From: an uncultured Dehalococcoidia bacterium
Lineage (GTDB): Bacteria > Chloroflexota > Dehalococcoidia > Lucifugimonadales > CAJWUJ01
Length of the DNA: 64,000 nt
Assembly (NCBI GenBank): GCA_913047625.1
Contig: CAJWUJ010000002.1
Location: 98,175-162,174, forward strand
Direction: 5' to 3'
Shown here: piece after piece, positions 39,840-48,312 of the stretch
Position numbering within the stretch: the first letter of the stretch is position 1
Layout of the letters: each line of letters opens with the position of its first letter
Made by a program: the position numbers and the translations under genes
Notes under the pieces: model-generated
The model's input: only the letters and a program-made list of their open reading frames with translations
The model's database searches: none
Told to the model about the DNA's origin: nothing

Positions 39840-41627
39840 ATGGACAACATTAGCAGTTCAGTCGTATTAGAAGTTTTAAAGAATGCCCTTGAAGGTATTG
39901 CGGATGGTATGGCTATCACTGTTGTGAGAACCTCAAGATCCTCTGTAGTCCGTAACGGTTTGGATTTTTCTACGGCTTTACTAAATGCAGATGGCAAATT
40001 AATTGGTCAGGGTATGTGCCAACCTATCCACTTGGGCGGAATGGAGCCAGCTTTACGTTCTATCCTTGATAAATACCAGGGAAATATTTCTCCTGGAGAT
40101 ATTTTAATAAATAACGATCCTTACGAAGGCGGAAGTCATCTTCCTGATATCTTTCAATACAAACCTGTTTTTGTGGGAGAGACATTAATGGGATTTTGTT
40201 GTGCGATGACACATCATACTGATATTGGCGGTCGTGTTGCAGGAGGTAATTCTTCAGATAGTACTGAGATCTATCAGGAAGGCTTACGGATTCCCCCGTT
40301 AAAACTTTATGACCAGGGTAGTCCTAACGAAGCTTTGATGCGCGTCATTGAGAAGGCAGTCAGGGTTCCAGATAAAGTTATGGGAGATCTTTTAGGGCAA
40401 GTAGCGGCAATGGAATATGGTGCGGAACAATATTTACAACTAGTGAAGAATTACGGTAGAGAAACACTTTTGCATTATCAGAATCAGCTGTTGGAGTATA
40501 CAGAGTCTCTCATGAGGAAAACCATCAGAACTATGCCGGATGGTCAGTGGCAGTTCACTGATTACATTGATGATGATGGGTTTTCCAATACGAAGATTGC
40601 CATAGTTGTTAGCCTGAGTAAGAAAGATGATCAGATCGTAGTAAATTTTGAAGGAACATCCTCCCAGTGTACGGGAGCAATACAACCAGTATTTGCGACA
40701 ACGCAGGGTATGGTGTATTCAGCAGTTAGAAACGTTGTTGCTGCTTTGGGAGTGGACATTCCAAATACGTCTGGTTATTTTAATCCTATAAAAGTTCTTG
40801 CGCCTGAAGGAACGTTTGTTAATCCTAACCTACCAGCACCAGTAGCAGCGCGCAATCTGGGGTGCATTAGAGTACATCAGGCTGTGATGGGGGCTTTTGC
40901 CCAGATGTTGCCTGAAAGGATTTATGCATGTTCAGGAGGAGCAGAATATCTCTGCACACTTTCTGGTTATGACCGGACTGTCATCCCTTGGCAAGCGTGG
41001 GTTCAAATTGAAGCTTCTAACGAGTTTGGATCAGGAGGCTATCCTTGGCGAGATGGTATTGATGGAGAGTCTGCAGGATCAACCAATATTGCGAATATCC
41101 CGTCCGAAATCATGGAAGTGGATAATCCAGTAATGATTGAGCAATACGGGATGGTATCGGATATGGAGGGAGCGGGGAAATATCGTGGATGCGTCGGTAT
41201 GGTACGGGCTTATAAAATACTGGAAGATAATGTAATGGTACAAATTCGAAGTGATCGTGCCAAATCGTCTTCCTATGGATTATTTGGTGGGCAAAGTCCT
41301 GGGAATACTCAGATTGTTATAGAACGTGGTTCCACTACGGAAGTTAAGGAATCTAAGTTTATTGATAATCTGAATACAGGAGATCGGTTAATAGCAGTAC
41401 TTCCCGGCGGAGGAGGCTGGGGACTACCATATGAAAGAGATATAGACCTGGTGTTAAACGATGTGCGTTTGGGGAAACTAAGCTTTGAAAGAGCAGAAAC
41501 TGTTTACGGTGTTGCAATTAAACAGTCTGGATTAGAATTTTGGGTGGACGAACAGTTAACCAATGAGAATAGGAGATCTATTTGTAATGACTATCTGAGT
41601 GACTCATGTCGGGAGAAACAAGCCTGA
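39840..41627 (+). CDS. hydantoinase B/oxoprolinase (HyuB) family protein
   Basis: GIADGMAITVVRTSRSSVVRNGLDFSTALLNADGKLIGQG...NNDPYEGGSHLPDIF; close paralog of 6307-8034. Confidence 0.93.
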   Translation: MDNISSSVVLEVLKNALEGIADGMAITVVRTSRSSVVRNGLDFSTALLNADGKLIGQGMCQPIHLGGMEPALRSILDKYQGNISPGDILINNDPYEGGSHLPDIFQYKPVFVGETLMGFCCAMTHHTDIGGRVAGGNSSDSTEIYQEGLRIPPLKLYDQGSPNEALMRVIEKAVRVPDKVMGDLLGQVAAMEYGAEQYLQLVKNYGRETLLHYQNQLLEYTESLMRKTIRTMPDGQWQFTDYIDDDGFSNTKIAIVVSLSKKDDQIVVNFEGTSSQCTGAIQPVFATTQGMVYSAVRNVVAALGVDIPNTSGYFNPIKVLAPEGTFVNPNLPAPVAARNLGCIRVHQAVMGAFAQMLPERIYACSGGAEYLCTLSGYDRTVIPWQAWVQIEASNEFGSGGYPWRDGIDGESAGSTNIANIPSEIMEVDNPVMIEQYGMVSDMEGAGKYRGCVGMVRAYKILEDNVMVQIRSDRAKSSSYGLFGGQSPGNTQIVIERGSTTEVKESKFIDNLNTGDRLIAVLPGGGGWGLPYERDIDLVLNDVRLGKLSFERAETVYGVAIKQSGLEFWVDEQLTNENRRSICNDYLSDSCREKQA

Positions 41628-41635
41628 GATAAAAA

Positions 41636-42637
41636 TCATCCCTCTTGAAGTCGAATAGTTGGAAGGTCAATCACTGTTAGAAGACCCGCTGGAGCACTAG
41701 CCATACTATACAGAGTGTTAGCAACCATTCCTATTGTGGCACTGTCTCCGAAGATACCCCCATGAATTTTCATATCTATTGAGGGAGTGGCGTCAATATA
41801 GGTCGCATCAACACTGTCTTCGGCGCCTACATACATATAGAGTTCCAGTGTAATCACTGTTCTCCCATTTCGTATCCCGGTTGAAATTTGGTGAACTCCA
41901 GCTGCTTCGTCAGGTTGGACTGTGAGATACGGTGTCTGCACCATCTTTTTACTGATGACTGGTTCGATGCTTTCGGTAATGGTATCCAGTTTCCATCCCA
42001 GTCCATAGGCGAGAAGTGCTAGAGACTCTTCCATACCGACATGTCTTATTGACCCGTCAGCAGCCTTGTCTCTAAATTCTTTTTCACTCAAACCAGCTCC
42101 AACTTTTCGTTGCAGAGGCAATCTCCGTTTACCAGCATCTACAATTCGAGTGACGGTAACACTATTGATGCCAGATACTGGTCCGGTGAGTGCTACAGGA
42201 AGAAGATCCATTACGTAGCCAGGATTGACCCCAGTTCCTACGAGAGTTGCATTATGTTTTTTAGCAAGAACGTGTAGTTTGTCAGCAGCAGTCTTATGTC
42301 TGTGCCAGGGGAATGCCATCTCTTCACACGTAGAAACCACGGAAATTCCTGACTCAACAGCGGGTTTGATTTGGTCGCTAGTGGTCAAAAATGACGAACT
42401 TGCTGTGTGAAGTAGAACATCAGCTGGAGTTTGCTGTAGTACCTCTTCAAGAGATGCTTTTACAGGAATACCAAGAGGTTTGCTCATCTGGGCTACTTTT
42501 CCGATATCTTTCCCGACTTTGTCAGGATCAACATCAACAGCCCCTACTACTACCAAGTTTCTTCTTGAGGCAAGAAGTTTGGTTAACTCAACACCGATGG
42601 AACCAAGGCCCATTTGCACTACTCTAATTTGACTCAT
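41636..42637 (-). CDS. dihydrodipicolinate reductase-like / 2,4-diaminopentanoate dehydrogenase-like oxidoreductase
   Basis: IRVVQMGLGSIGVELTKLLASRRNLVVVGAVDVDPDKVGKDIG (Rossmann), NATLVGTGVNPGYVMDLLPVAL. Confidence 0.82.
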   Translation of the reverse strand: MSQIRVVQMGLGSIGVELTKLLASRRNLVVVGAVDVDPDKVGKDIGKVAQMSKPLGIPVKASLEEVLQQTPADVLLHTASSSFLTTSDQIKPAVESGISVVSTCEEMAFPWHRHKTAADKLHVLAKKHNATLVGTGVNPGYVMDLLPVALTGPVSGINSVTVTRIVDAGKRRLPLQRKVGAGLSEKEFRDKAADGSIRHVGMEESLALLAYGLGWKLDTITESIEPVISKKMVQTPYLTVQPDEAAGVHQISTGIRNGRTVITLELYMYVGAEDSVDATYIDATPSIDMKIHGGIFGDSATIGMVANTLYSMASAPAGLLTVIDLPTIRLQEG

Positions 42638-42713
42638 TATATAGTCCTTTAGAAGTGGTTTTATGTTGGATTAGCTGATAACACTATCTTAACACATTCA
42701 ATATCTAAGTGCT

Positions 42714-42739
42714 AACATCAAGAGGGAGTCCTTGATGTT
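42714..42739. other. 9-bp perfect inverted repeat (possible terminator/attenuator hairpin)
   Basis: AACATCAAG-AGGGAGTC-CTTGATGTT followed by TTTA on the + strand. Confidence 0.5.
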
Positions 42740-42757
42740 TTTAGAAGGTTATGGGTA

Positions 42758-42798
42758 ACATCCACTTGAAATTTGCCTAGCTGTTTTCAAGTGGATGT
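42758..42798. other. 14-bp perfect inverted repeat downstream of the RidA-family gene (possible terminator)
   Basis: ACATCCACTTGAAA-TTTGCCTAGCTGT-TTTCAAGTGGATGT, verified base by base. Confidence 0.6.
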
Positions 42799-42807
42799 CT
42801 ACTCACT

Positions 42808-43191
42808 TTAGTCAGGAATGCATGCAGTGCACATGATTTCTACAAGTAGCTCAGGCCTGTTAAGCATTACTTCTACCGTTGCTCTGGCGGGCTTATCACT
42901 AGTGAAGTACTCATTATAGACTTCGTTGTATCCACCAAGATCCTCTCGTTTGGTAAGGAATGTGGTGACTGTCAAAACGTTTTCTAGAGATGACCCTGCA
43001 GCTTCCAGTATCAACTTGAGCCTTTCAATTGTATAACGGGTTTGTTCTCGAACATCTTTCCCAAGCTGACCTGAGACTGGGTCTGTTCCAGTGTTGCCTG
43101 AGACAAAAACGAGGTTTCCAAATCTTGTTGCATGTGAAAGATTGGCATTAGGTCCGAACTGTTCGACTGTGATGGTTTCTTTCTTTGGCAT
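42808..43191 (-). CDS. RidA (YjgF/YER057c/UK114) family protein
   Basis: LVFVSGNTGTDPVSGQLGKDVREQTRYTIERLKLILEAAGSSLENVLTVTTFL...KPARATVEVML..LVEIMCTA; canonical Arg present in PARATVEV. Confidence 0.92.
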   Translation of the reverse strand: MPKKETITVEQFGPNANLSHATRFGNLVFVSGNTGTDPVSGQLGKDVREQTRYTIERLKLILEAAGSSLENVLTVTTFLTKREDLGGYNEVYNEYFTSDKPARATVEVMLNRPELLVEIMCTACIPD

Positions 43192-43319
43192 AGTAATTCC
43201 TCCAATAGTAATTAAGACGTGCCCAGTTTATCTTCGAGGAGCTATCGTGTAAATGGTTACTTATTTTGAGATATCTTTATTTATATACATGTGGAGCTTT
43301 TTGATATTAGTAGCTATGA

Positions 43320-43775
43320 CTATGTGATACGGTTGAGCAAATCTTCAATAGCTTCTGTAGTATTCATGTCCTGTTCCCATGCTAAGATAAATCCGTTTTC
43401 GTCTATAACGACAGCTGGCCTACGCCCTTCTTCCGATTTCTTAACATATCGGTCTCCATCAGGATCGGACATTTCCAATGCTGCTCCAACCTTTCTTCCG
43501 ACATCTTGAAGAACTTTAAATGGGAGGTTTTCTTTTTCGACCCATTCTTTGTTGACTTGAGCTCCTTTATCATTCATACCGTAGATAACGATATCATGTT
43601 GGCTGAATTTATCGGCTAACTCACGGTAGCCGTGTGCCATACGTGTTCAGTTACCACCTCCAGGGCTTGTAAAAAAGTAAAGCCAAATTTTCTTACCCCG
43701 CAGACTGCGGGAGTCGACCTCATTGCCACAACAGTCAGTTAGGGTAAAATCGGGTGCTTTTTCACCTATGTTCAT
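43320..43775 (-). CDS. peroxiredoxin (AhpC/TSA) family, probable selenoprotein with in-frame TGA (Sec43)
   Basis: Joined translation MNIGEKAPDFTLTDCCGNEVDSRSLRGKKIWLYFFTSPGGGN[TGA]TRMAHGYRELADKFSQHDIVIYGMNDKG...; TGA at 43647-43649 replaces the peroxidatic Cys. The ORF track lists only 43320-43640. Confidence 0.82.
43614..43638 (-). promoter_or_regulatory. candidate bacterial SECIS hairpin downstream of the TGA
   Basis: GGC-A-CACGG-CTA-CCGTG-AGTTA-GCC; 5-bp perfect upper stem, apical loop 18-20 nt after TGA, 3-bp lower GGC/GCC pairing. Confidence 0.45.
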
Positions 43776-43840
43776 CACTTGTCCTCACTTTGATAGTTAA
43801 TTTATTTGGTACCAGCAAAATATGTAAAGGCATTCTGAAA

Positions 43841-45847
43841 CTATAGTGTATCAAATATAGGCGTTTTGCGGGCTGATGCTATATAACGATCTACGTCTTC
43901 TTGAAGCAGGAGACCGTCTTTATGTAGTTCTCTTGCCGCTTGGACTACAGCCTTAATGTATTGATCCTTTGAAGAAAATCTTTCCTGAACTGATAACCGT
44001 GGATCAGCGTTAGCAAGCCGTTCCGCTTTAGATAGGCTAAAAGGAAAGTAGCTTCCTGTAGTGCCGGTAGGTGCATTTTCAGCATAGCCAGGCAATCGCA
44101 TATTCCAACCTGTGTAGGTTGCTAGTGCGACTGTTACATCAGGAGTGCGAATCCCAGCTATCTCGTTCCCATCGTCATCAACTTGTGAAACATAGATAGG
44201 GTATTCCTTATCAAGGAGTTCTATAGGAGGTTCCTGTTCTAGGATGCCTTCCTTGAAGTTAGATCCGTGATCTTGAAAATGGACTCGGTTGATTAAGAAA
44301 GAGCAGAATACCCCCGGTATGGAAGGAAATTTGTCTCTTATTTGGTTAGCCTTGACAGCAGATTCATCGGATAAAACAGGGACTCTGCTTGAAGGAGGAG
44401 AAGTCTCTTTCCGTACCCATTGATCAAGTCTGTCTAGGAGGGCTCGTAGCAGAGGTGTGGAGTTAAGTGGATTTGGTTTATAACGCGTATGTCCAGCAAT
44501 TTCAGCTACCAATGGATCGAGGTTTCCTGGTAACGGATCTGCAAAGTGCTGGGAACTCGCGAACAAAAATACACGGGCTTTCTCGTTTTCTGGCAGGGCA
44601 TTGCCATTAAAATCAGTGTGTACGAGAGATCCACGCCTATCCCAATATTCTGAGGATGTTTGAGTATGAATGACCAGAGGATCGGTTTCAGGCCGCTTGA
44701 GGATTCCATCCTCTATATCACTGAATGGATCCGTGAGTACGGAGTAGGCGAAGGGAAATTGATCTGAAGGGTACAGATGTTCTGCGTGCTTCAATGGAAA
44801 TCTACCTGGCTGGGCGAACCGGTAATTTAAACAGACTCGTCCTCCTCCCGCAACGTGGGGAAAGATTCCGTCGAAAACTTTTTGCTGGTTGGGTGCTGCA
44901 TTGTAACCTTGGTAAACGAATTCGCGAAGGAATCTACCACTCTGTGATCGTCCCCAAGCATATGCCCTTTCTACTGGAGCATCTTTGCTGTATAGAGGAT
45001 TGGGGATCTGATTCGCATCCGCTTTTTCTGATTTCAAGAACCAGATGAGATCGCGGACACCAAGGAAACCTAGTCCTAGCACAGGCGGATTAATGGCAGT
45101 ATAGATAAGTTCGTAGATCAGTCCTGGTTTAAAACCTGATCGTAGGTAACAATGTTGATCAGAAGGAACAATTTGCCCATCAGTCTCTTGGTATCCAAAT
45201 ATCCATTCAGCTGGTTTTATTGGGATTCTTTCATCTTCTTCATACTCCCGATACGTTAGGGAAGCACTTGAGGTGTCCAGAGATGCCGTCGAGTAACTAT
45301 CGGTATACGAATTGCCACTCAGTGGAAGGCTAAATACGTCTTGGGTATCAACGATGAACTCCGATCGAACTAGTCCCTTTATAGGTTGACTGTTATGTGA
45401 GGGAATCGGAAGGTGCATAGTCAGTCTATGGTCACCAGAGCTAAGATCCCCCTGCCATCCAGACCAGACGATAGAATATCCTCTCCTCATCAAATAACCA
45501 TTCCCAGCATGTTCAGCAAGCATAGGTTTATTGCTGTGAACGGCATCGTTCATGAACTGCAGTAACCTTTTATTACCTCGGTTGTTAACGTCATATATTA
45601 ACGTTCCGTTTCCGCGGTCAAGAAAAAGTGGTTTTAGCATATAGAAATCTGTTGAGAATTCCACTAATCCCTCAGAATTGGTTGGAGCAAGGTTCAAGTC
45701 GACGATGGAGGCGTTCGTTGGGTTTTCTGGGTTAACAGAAAATAGAACAGTTCCTGAAATACATTCATACGACCCAACGTCTCCAAACAGCGCACCGTTT
45801 GCGAAGGGTTCTCTGTTCACTATTTGTAGCCGAATTTGTGTGTCCAT
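43841..45847 (-). CDS. alpha/beta hydrolase domain-containing protein (Abhydrolase_10 type)
   Basis: LQIVNREPFANGALFGDVGSYECISGTVLFSVNPENP...RAYAWGRSQSGRFLREFVYQGYN; paralog of 16733-18790. Confidence 0.85.
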   Translation of the reverse strand: MDTQIRLQIVNREPFANGALFGDVGSYECISGTVLFSVNPENPTNASIVDLNLAPTNSEGLVEFSTDFYMLKPLFLDRGNGTLIYDVNNRGNKRLLQFMNDAVHSNKPMLAEHAGNGYLMRRGYSIVWSGWQGDLSSGDHRLTMHLPIPSHNSQPIKGLVRSEFIVDTQDVFSLPLSGNSYTDSYSTASLDTSSASLTYREYEEDERIPIKPAEWIFGYQETDGQIVPSDQHCYLRSGFKPGLIYELIYTAINPPVLGLGFLGVRDLIWFLKSEKADANQIPNPLYSKDAPVERAYAWGRSQSGRFLREFVYQGYNAAPNQQKVFDGIFPHVAGGGRVCLNYRFAQPGRFPLKHAEHLYPSDQFPFAYSVLTDPFSDIEDGILKRPETDPLVIHTQTSSEYWDRRGSLVHTDFNGNALPENEKARVFLFASSQHFADPLPGNLDPLVAEIAGHTRYKPNPLNSTPLLRALLDRLDQWVRKETSPPSSRVPVLSDESAVKANQIRDKFPSIPGVFCSFLINRVHFQDHGSNFKEGILEQEPPIELLDKEYPIYVSQVDDDGNEIAGIRTPDVTVALATYTGWNMRLPGYAENAPTGTTGSYFPFSLSKAERLANADPRLSVQERFSSKDQYIKAVVQAARELHKDGLLLQEDVDRYIASARKTPIFDTL

Positions 45848-45916
45848 AGTTGAATGATTTTACTAGAAAATAGTCGATAAGGGATAGCTATTAATCTGTT
45901 TTGTGCCTCATGAGCA

Positions 45917-46990
45917 CTAATTGGATAAGTTTTGTGCCATTGAAAGGAATTTATTTGCTTCGGGTCCTATTCGTTGTGCCCAATCATCGATGCTACCTTT
46001 CAATAGCTGGGTTAGTTCTGCTGCCATTGCTTCAGACAGAGGTGATGGGGAGAAAGTGTTTTTGGACCCGAAACGAGTATCACTTCCTTGCTCCATTTGT
46101 GTCATCCAGAAATTTCTATTCATTGCAGATAATTCAAGTCCAACTGAGTTTAGAATAGTCATTGTATCGTCGGGGATAGAAAAATGAGCATCAACATTAA
46201 AAACAGACTCAGCGTACCCTCCACAGGCAGGAAGAACAGTGTAATAGGGAGTGATCTCTTGAAAGTCATTTGATGCAGCGGCAGAAATGCTAGTAATTGC
46301 CGCATCAACCTGTCCATCTTTGAGAGATTGGTAAGTGTCTTCCCAGGGTATTTGAGAAGCTGTTATCCCTAGGGAAGATAATTGGTTTACCCCAAGGGCT
46401 GTATTATGACGAATCTTCATATCGAGAAAGCTTTGAATGTCCGTAAGTGGTTCTTTTGTGAAAATTGCTTGTTGGGGGTAGGTGAAAGAGCCATAACTAG
46501 GATCAATTATAAGTCTGTGGTCATTGTCATATATTTCACTGCGCAACGGTTTAGTCGCGTAAAACATGTCCTCAGCTTGGTCATATGATGTACACAGTCC
46601 CATGAGATGATAGATATTCATTTCCGGAGAATCTAGAGTCAGATACATTGGAACTGTTTCCCACATAGCAAAGACTCCTTCTCTAACAAGGTTTATCCCG
46701 TGACCTCCGGAATATCCTAGGGTGTCGTAATTTGTGTACGTTATCTGGAAATAGTTAGCAGTGAGTTTTTGGAGCCGCGCGTTTGCAGCTGAATGATTTT
46801 GAGCTATTGGGTGTGTAGCATTGTAGATTCCTCCCCATGTCCATTTTACATTTGCAGGCACATTTTTTTGCTGAGGTATGGGAATCGGTTGTACAGATAT
46901 ATCCTTGGATTCCGTAGGTGCTCCACATCCAGCCAGTAGTGAATGGAAAATGCAGCAAAACAGAATCAGAAGTGTGCTGAATTTTTTCAT
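45917..46990 (-). CDS. TRAP transporter solute-binding subunit (DctP-like), lipoprotein
   Basis: Signal with LLAGCGA lipobox; PLTDIQSFLDMKIR...PWEDTYQSLKDGQVDAAITS. Confidence 0.78.
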   Translation of the reverse strand: MKKFSTLLILFCCIFHSLLAGCGAPTESKDISVQPIPIPQQKNVPANVKWTWGGIYNATHPIAQNHSAANARLQKLTANYFQITYTNYDTLGYSGGHGINLVREGVFAMWETVPMYLTLDSPEMNIYHLMGLCTSYDQAEDMFYATKPLRSEIYDNDHRLIIDPSYGSFTYPQQAIFTKEPLTDIQSFLDMKIRHNTALGVNQLSSLGITASQIPWEDTYQSLKDGQVDAAITSISAAASNDFQEITPYYTVLPACGGYAESVFNVDAHFSIPDDTMTILNSVGLELSAMNRNFWMTQMEQGSDTRFGSKNTFSPSPLSEAMAAELTQLLKGSIDDWAQRIGPEANKFLSMAQNLSN

Positions 46991-47107
46991 AAAGTAGCGT
47001 AGTTACGAAGGTTACGAGTTTGTCGTCTAGCGTTAACCAGTACGATATCCTGATTATACAAGTGATGAAGATTCAGTGCGAGTAGATGGAAAGAAACATC
47101 TAGATTC

Positions 47108-47722
47108 TTAGTCTGTCCAGTTTATAACCATATCGCGCTGTTTTTGGTTCTGTGGAGACGCTCTAAACTTGCTTGCCGTGTTATTCCGAAGGCTGTCCAA
47201 TAATAACAGTGCCTCATCCCCGGAATATCCATGTCTAGCTAGATAGCATCCTACAACTAAACCGGTTCGTCCTAGTCCGCGAAAACAGTGAAGGTATATA
47301 GGTTGATTCTTTTTGATTTTGTCATCTATGCAATTCAGAATTGCTTGCATGAATGATTTTGAAGGGACGTTGCGATCCATGATGGGGAACCTGTGATGCT
47401 GGATAATCATGTTTTGGTTTGTGGCAAGCTGATCGAGCTTGTCAAAATACTCGAAGCGTTCATTAGTTTCTGTGAGATCGATAATATGTTTTATGTTTGC
47501 ATTTATAATAGACTGATGTCGTTGTTTAGAGGTATGAAAATAATGGTACTTGGTTTTATGGAGACCAACGATAGTGTGCGTACAGGAAATAAGCGTTGTT
47601 AGAGGATTATATGAATAGTGCGTTCCTGGATAGTCACCTGCTAGGAATTTATTTGGTACGACCCAGTACGAGAAAGGATTAGGATTGTGATTGGTTTGAT
47701 TAGCATCCATGATGTGCACCAA
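47108..47722 (-). CDS. dual-specificity/protein tyrosine phosphatase-like protein
   Basis: IYLHCFRGLGRTGLVVGCYLARHG (HCx5R). Confidence 0.85.
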   Translation of the reverse strand: MVHIMDANQTNHNPNPFSYWVVPNKFLAGDYPGTHYSYNPLTTLISCTHTIVGLHKTKYHYFHTSKQRHQSIINANIKHIIDLTETNERFEYFDKLDQLATNQNMIIQHHRFPIMDRNVPSKSFMQAILNCIDDKIKKNQPIYLHCFRGLGRTGLVVGCYLARHGYSGDEALLLLDSLRNNTASKFRASPQNQKQRDMVINWTD

Positions 47723-47753
47723 ACATTATACGAATTAAGAGAAAGGTTCAATA

Positions 47754-48311
47754 ATGCAAGATGATAAATTAAGTAGATTAATATGGATCGATCTTGAAAT
47801 GACTGGTCTTCGTGATGAGGACGTGATTGTTGAGATTGCAACGCTTGTCACTGATGCATTTCTTAATGTTTTGGCAGAAGGTCCTGAAATTGCAATTTTT
47901 AGAACTGAGGAAGAATTAACTGGGATTGATCCTTGGGTGAAAGAACAACATACATCTTCGGGGCTATTAACTCGCGTGAAAGCGTCTGAAATTACTCTCC
48001 AAGAGGCTGAAAAACAAACATTAACATTTCTATCAGCTTGGGCAGAACCAGGTACTTTGCCTTTGTGTGGCAACTCAGTATCAACTGACCGTAGGTTTAT
48101 CCGCAAGGAAATGCCAGGTCTCGATCAATTCTTGCACTACAGGATTGTTGATGTGTCGACTGTCAAAGAACTGGTTCACAGGTGGTATCCTGAGATGATC
48201 GCTCCTGAAAAACAATCATCTCACACGGCTCTGGCTGATATCAGAGAAAGTATCGAAGAATTATTATGGTACAGGAATAATGTCTTTTTACCATCCAAAC
48301 CTGACGCGTAA
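47754..48311 (+). CDS. orn: oligoribonuclease
   Basis: LIWIDLEMTGL..DVIVEIATLVTD...CGNSVSTDRRFIRKEMP...YRIVDVSTVKEL...SSHTALADIRESIEEL. Confidence 0.96.
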   Translation: MQDDKLSRLIWIDLEMTGLRDEDVIVEIATLVTDAFLNVLAEGPEIAIFRTEEELTGIDPWVKEQHTSSGLLTRVKASEITLQEAEKQTLTFLSAWAEPGTLPLCGNSVSTDRRFIRKEMPGLDQFLHYRIVDVSTVKELVHRWYPEMIAPEKQSSHTALADIRESIEELLWYRNNVFLPSKPDA

Positions 48312-48312
48312 A

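Noticed and set aside
43647-43649. In-frame TGA read as Trp (alternative genetic code) or as a simple frameshift/pseudogene
   Set aside because: Neighbouring genes use TGG for Trp and TGA as terminator (e.g. HyuA ending in the ATGA overlap). The frame is identical on both sides, and the TGA coincides with the peroxidatic Cys. Sec is the better explanation, though a Cys-codon sequencing error cannot be excluded.
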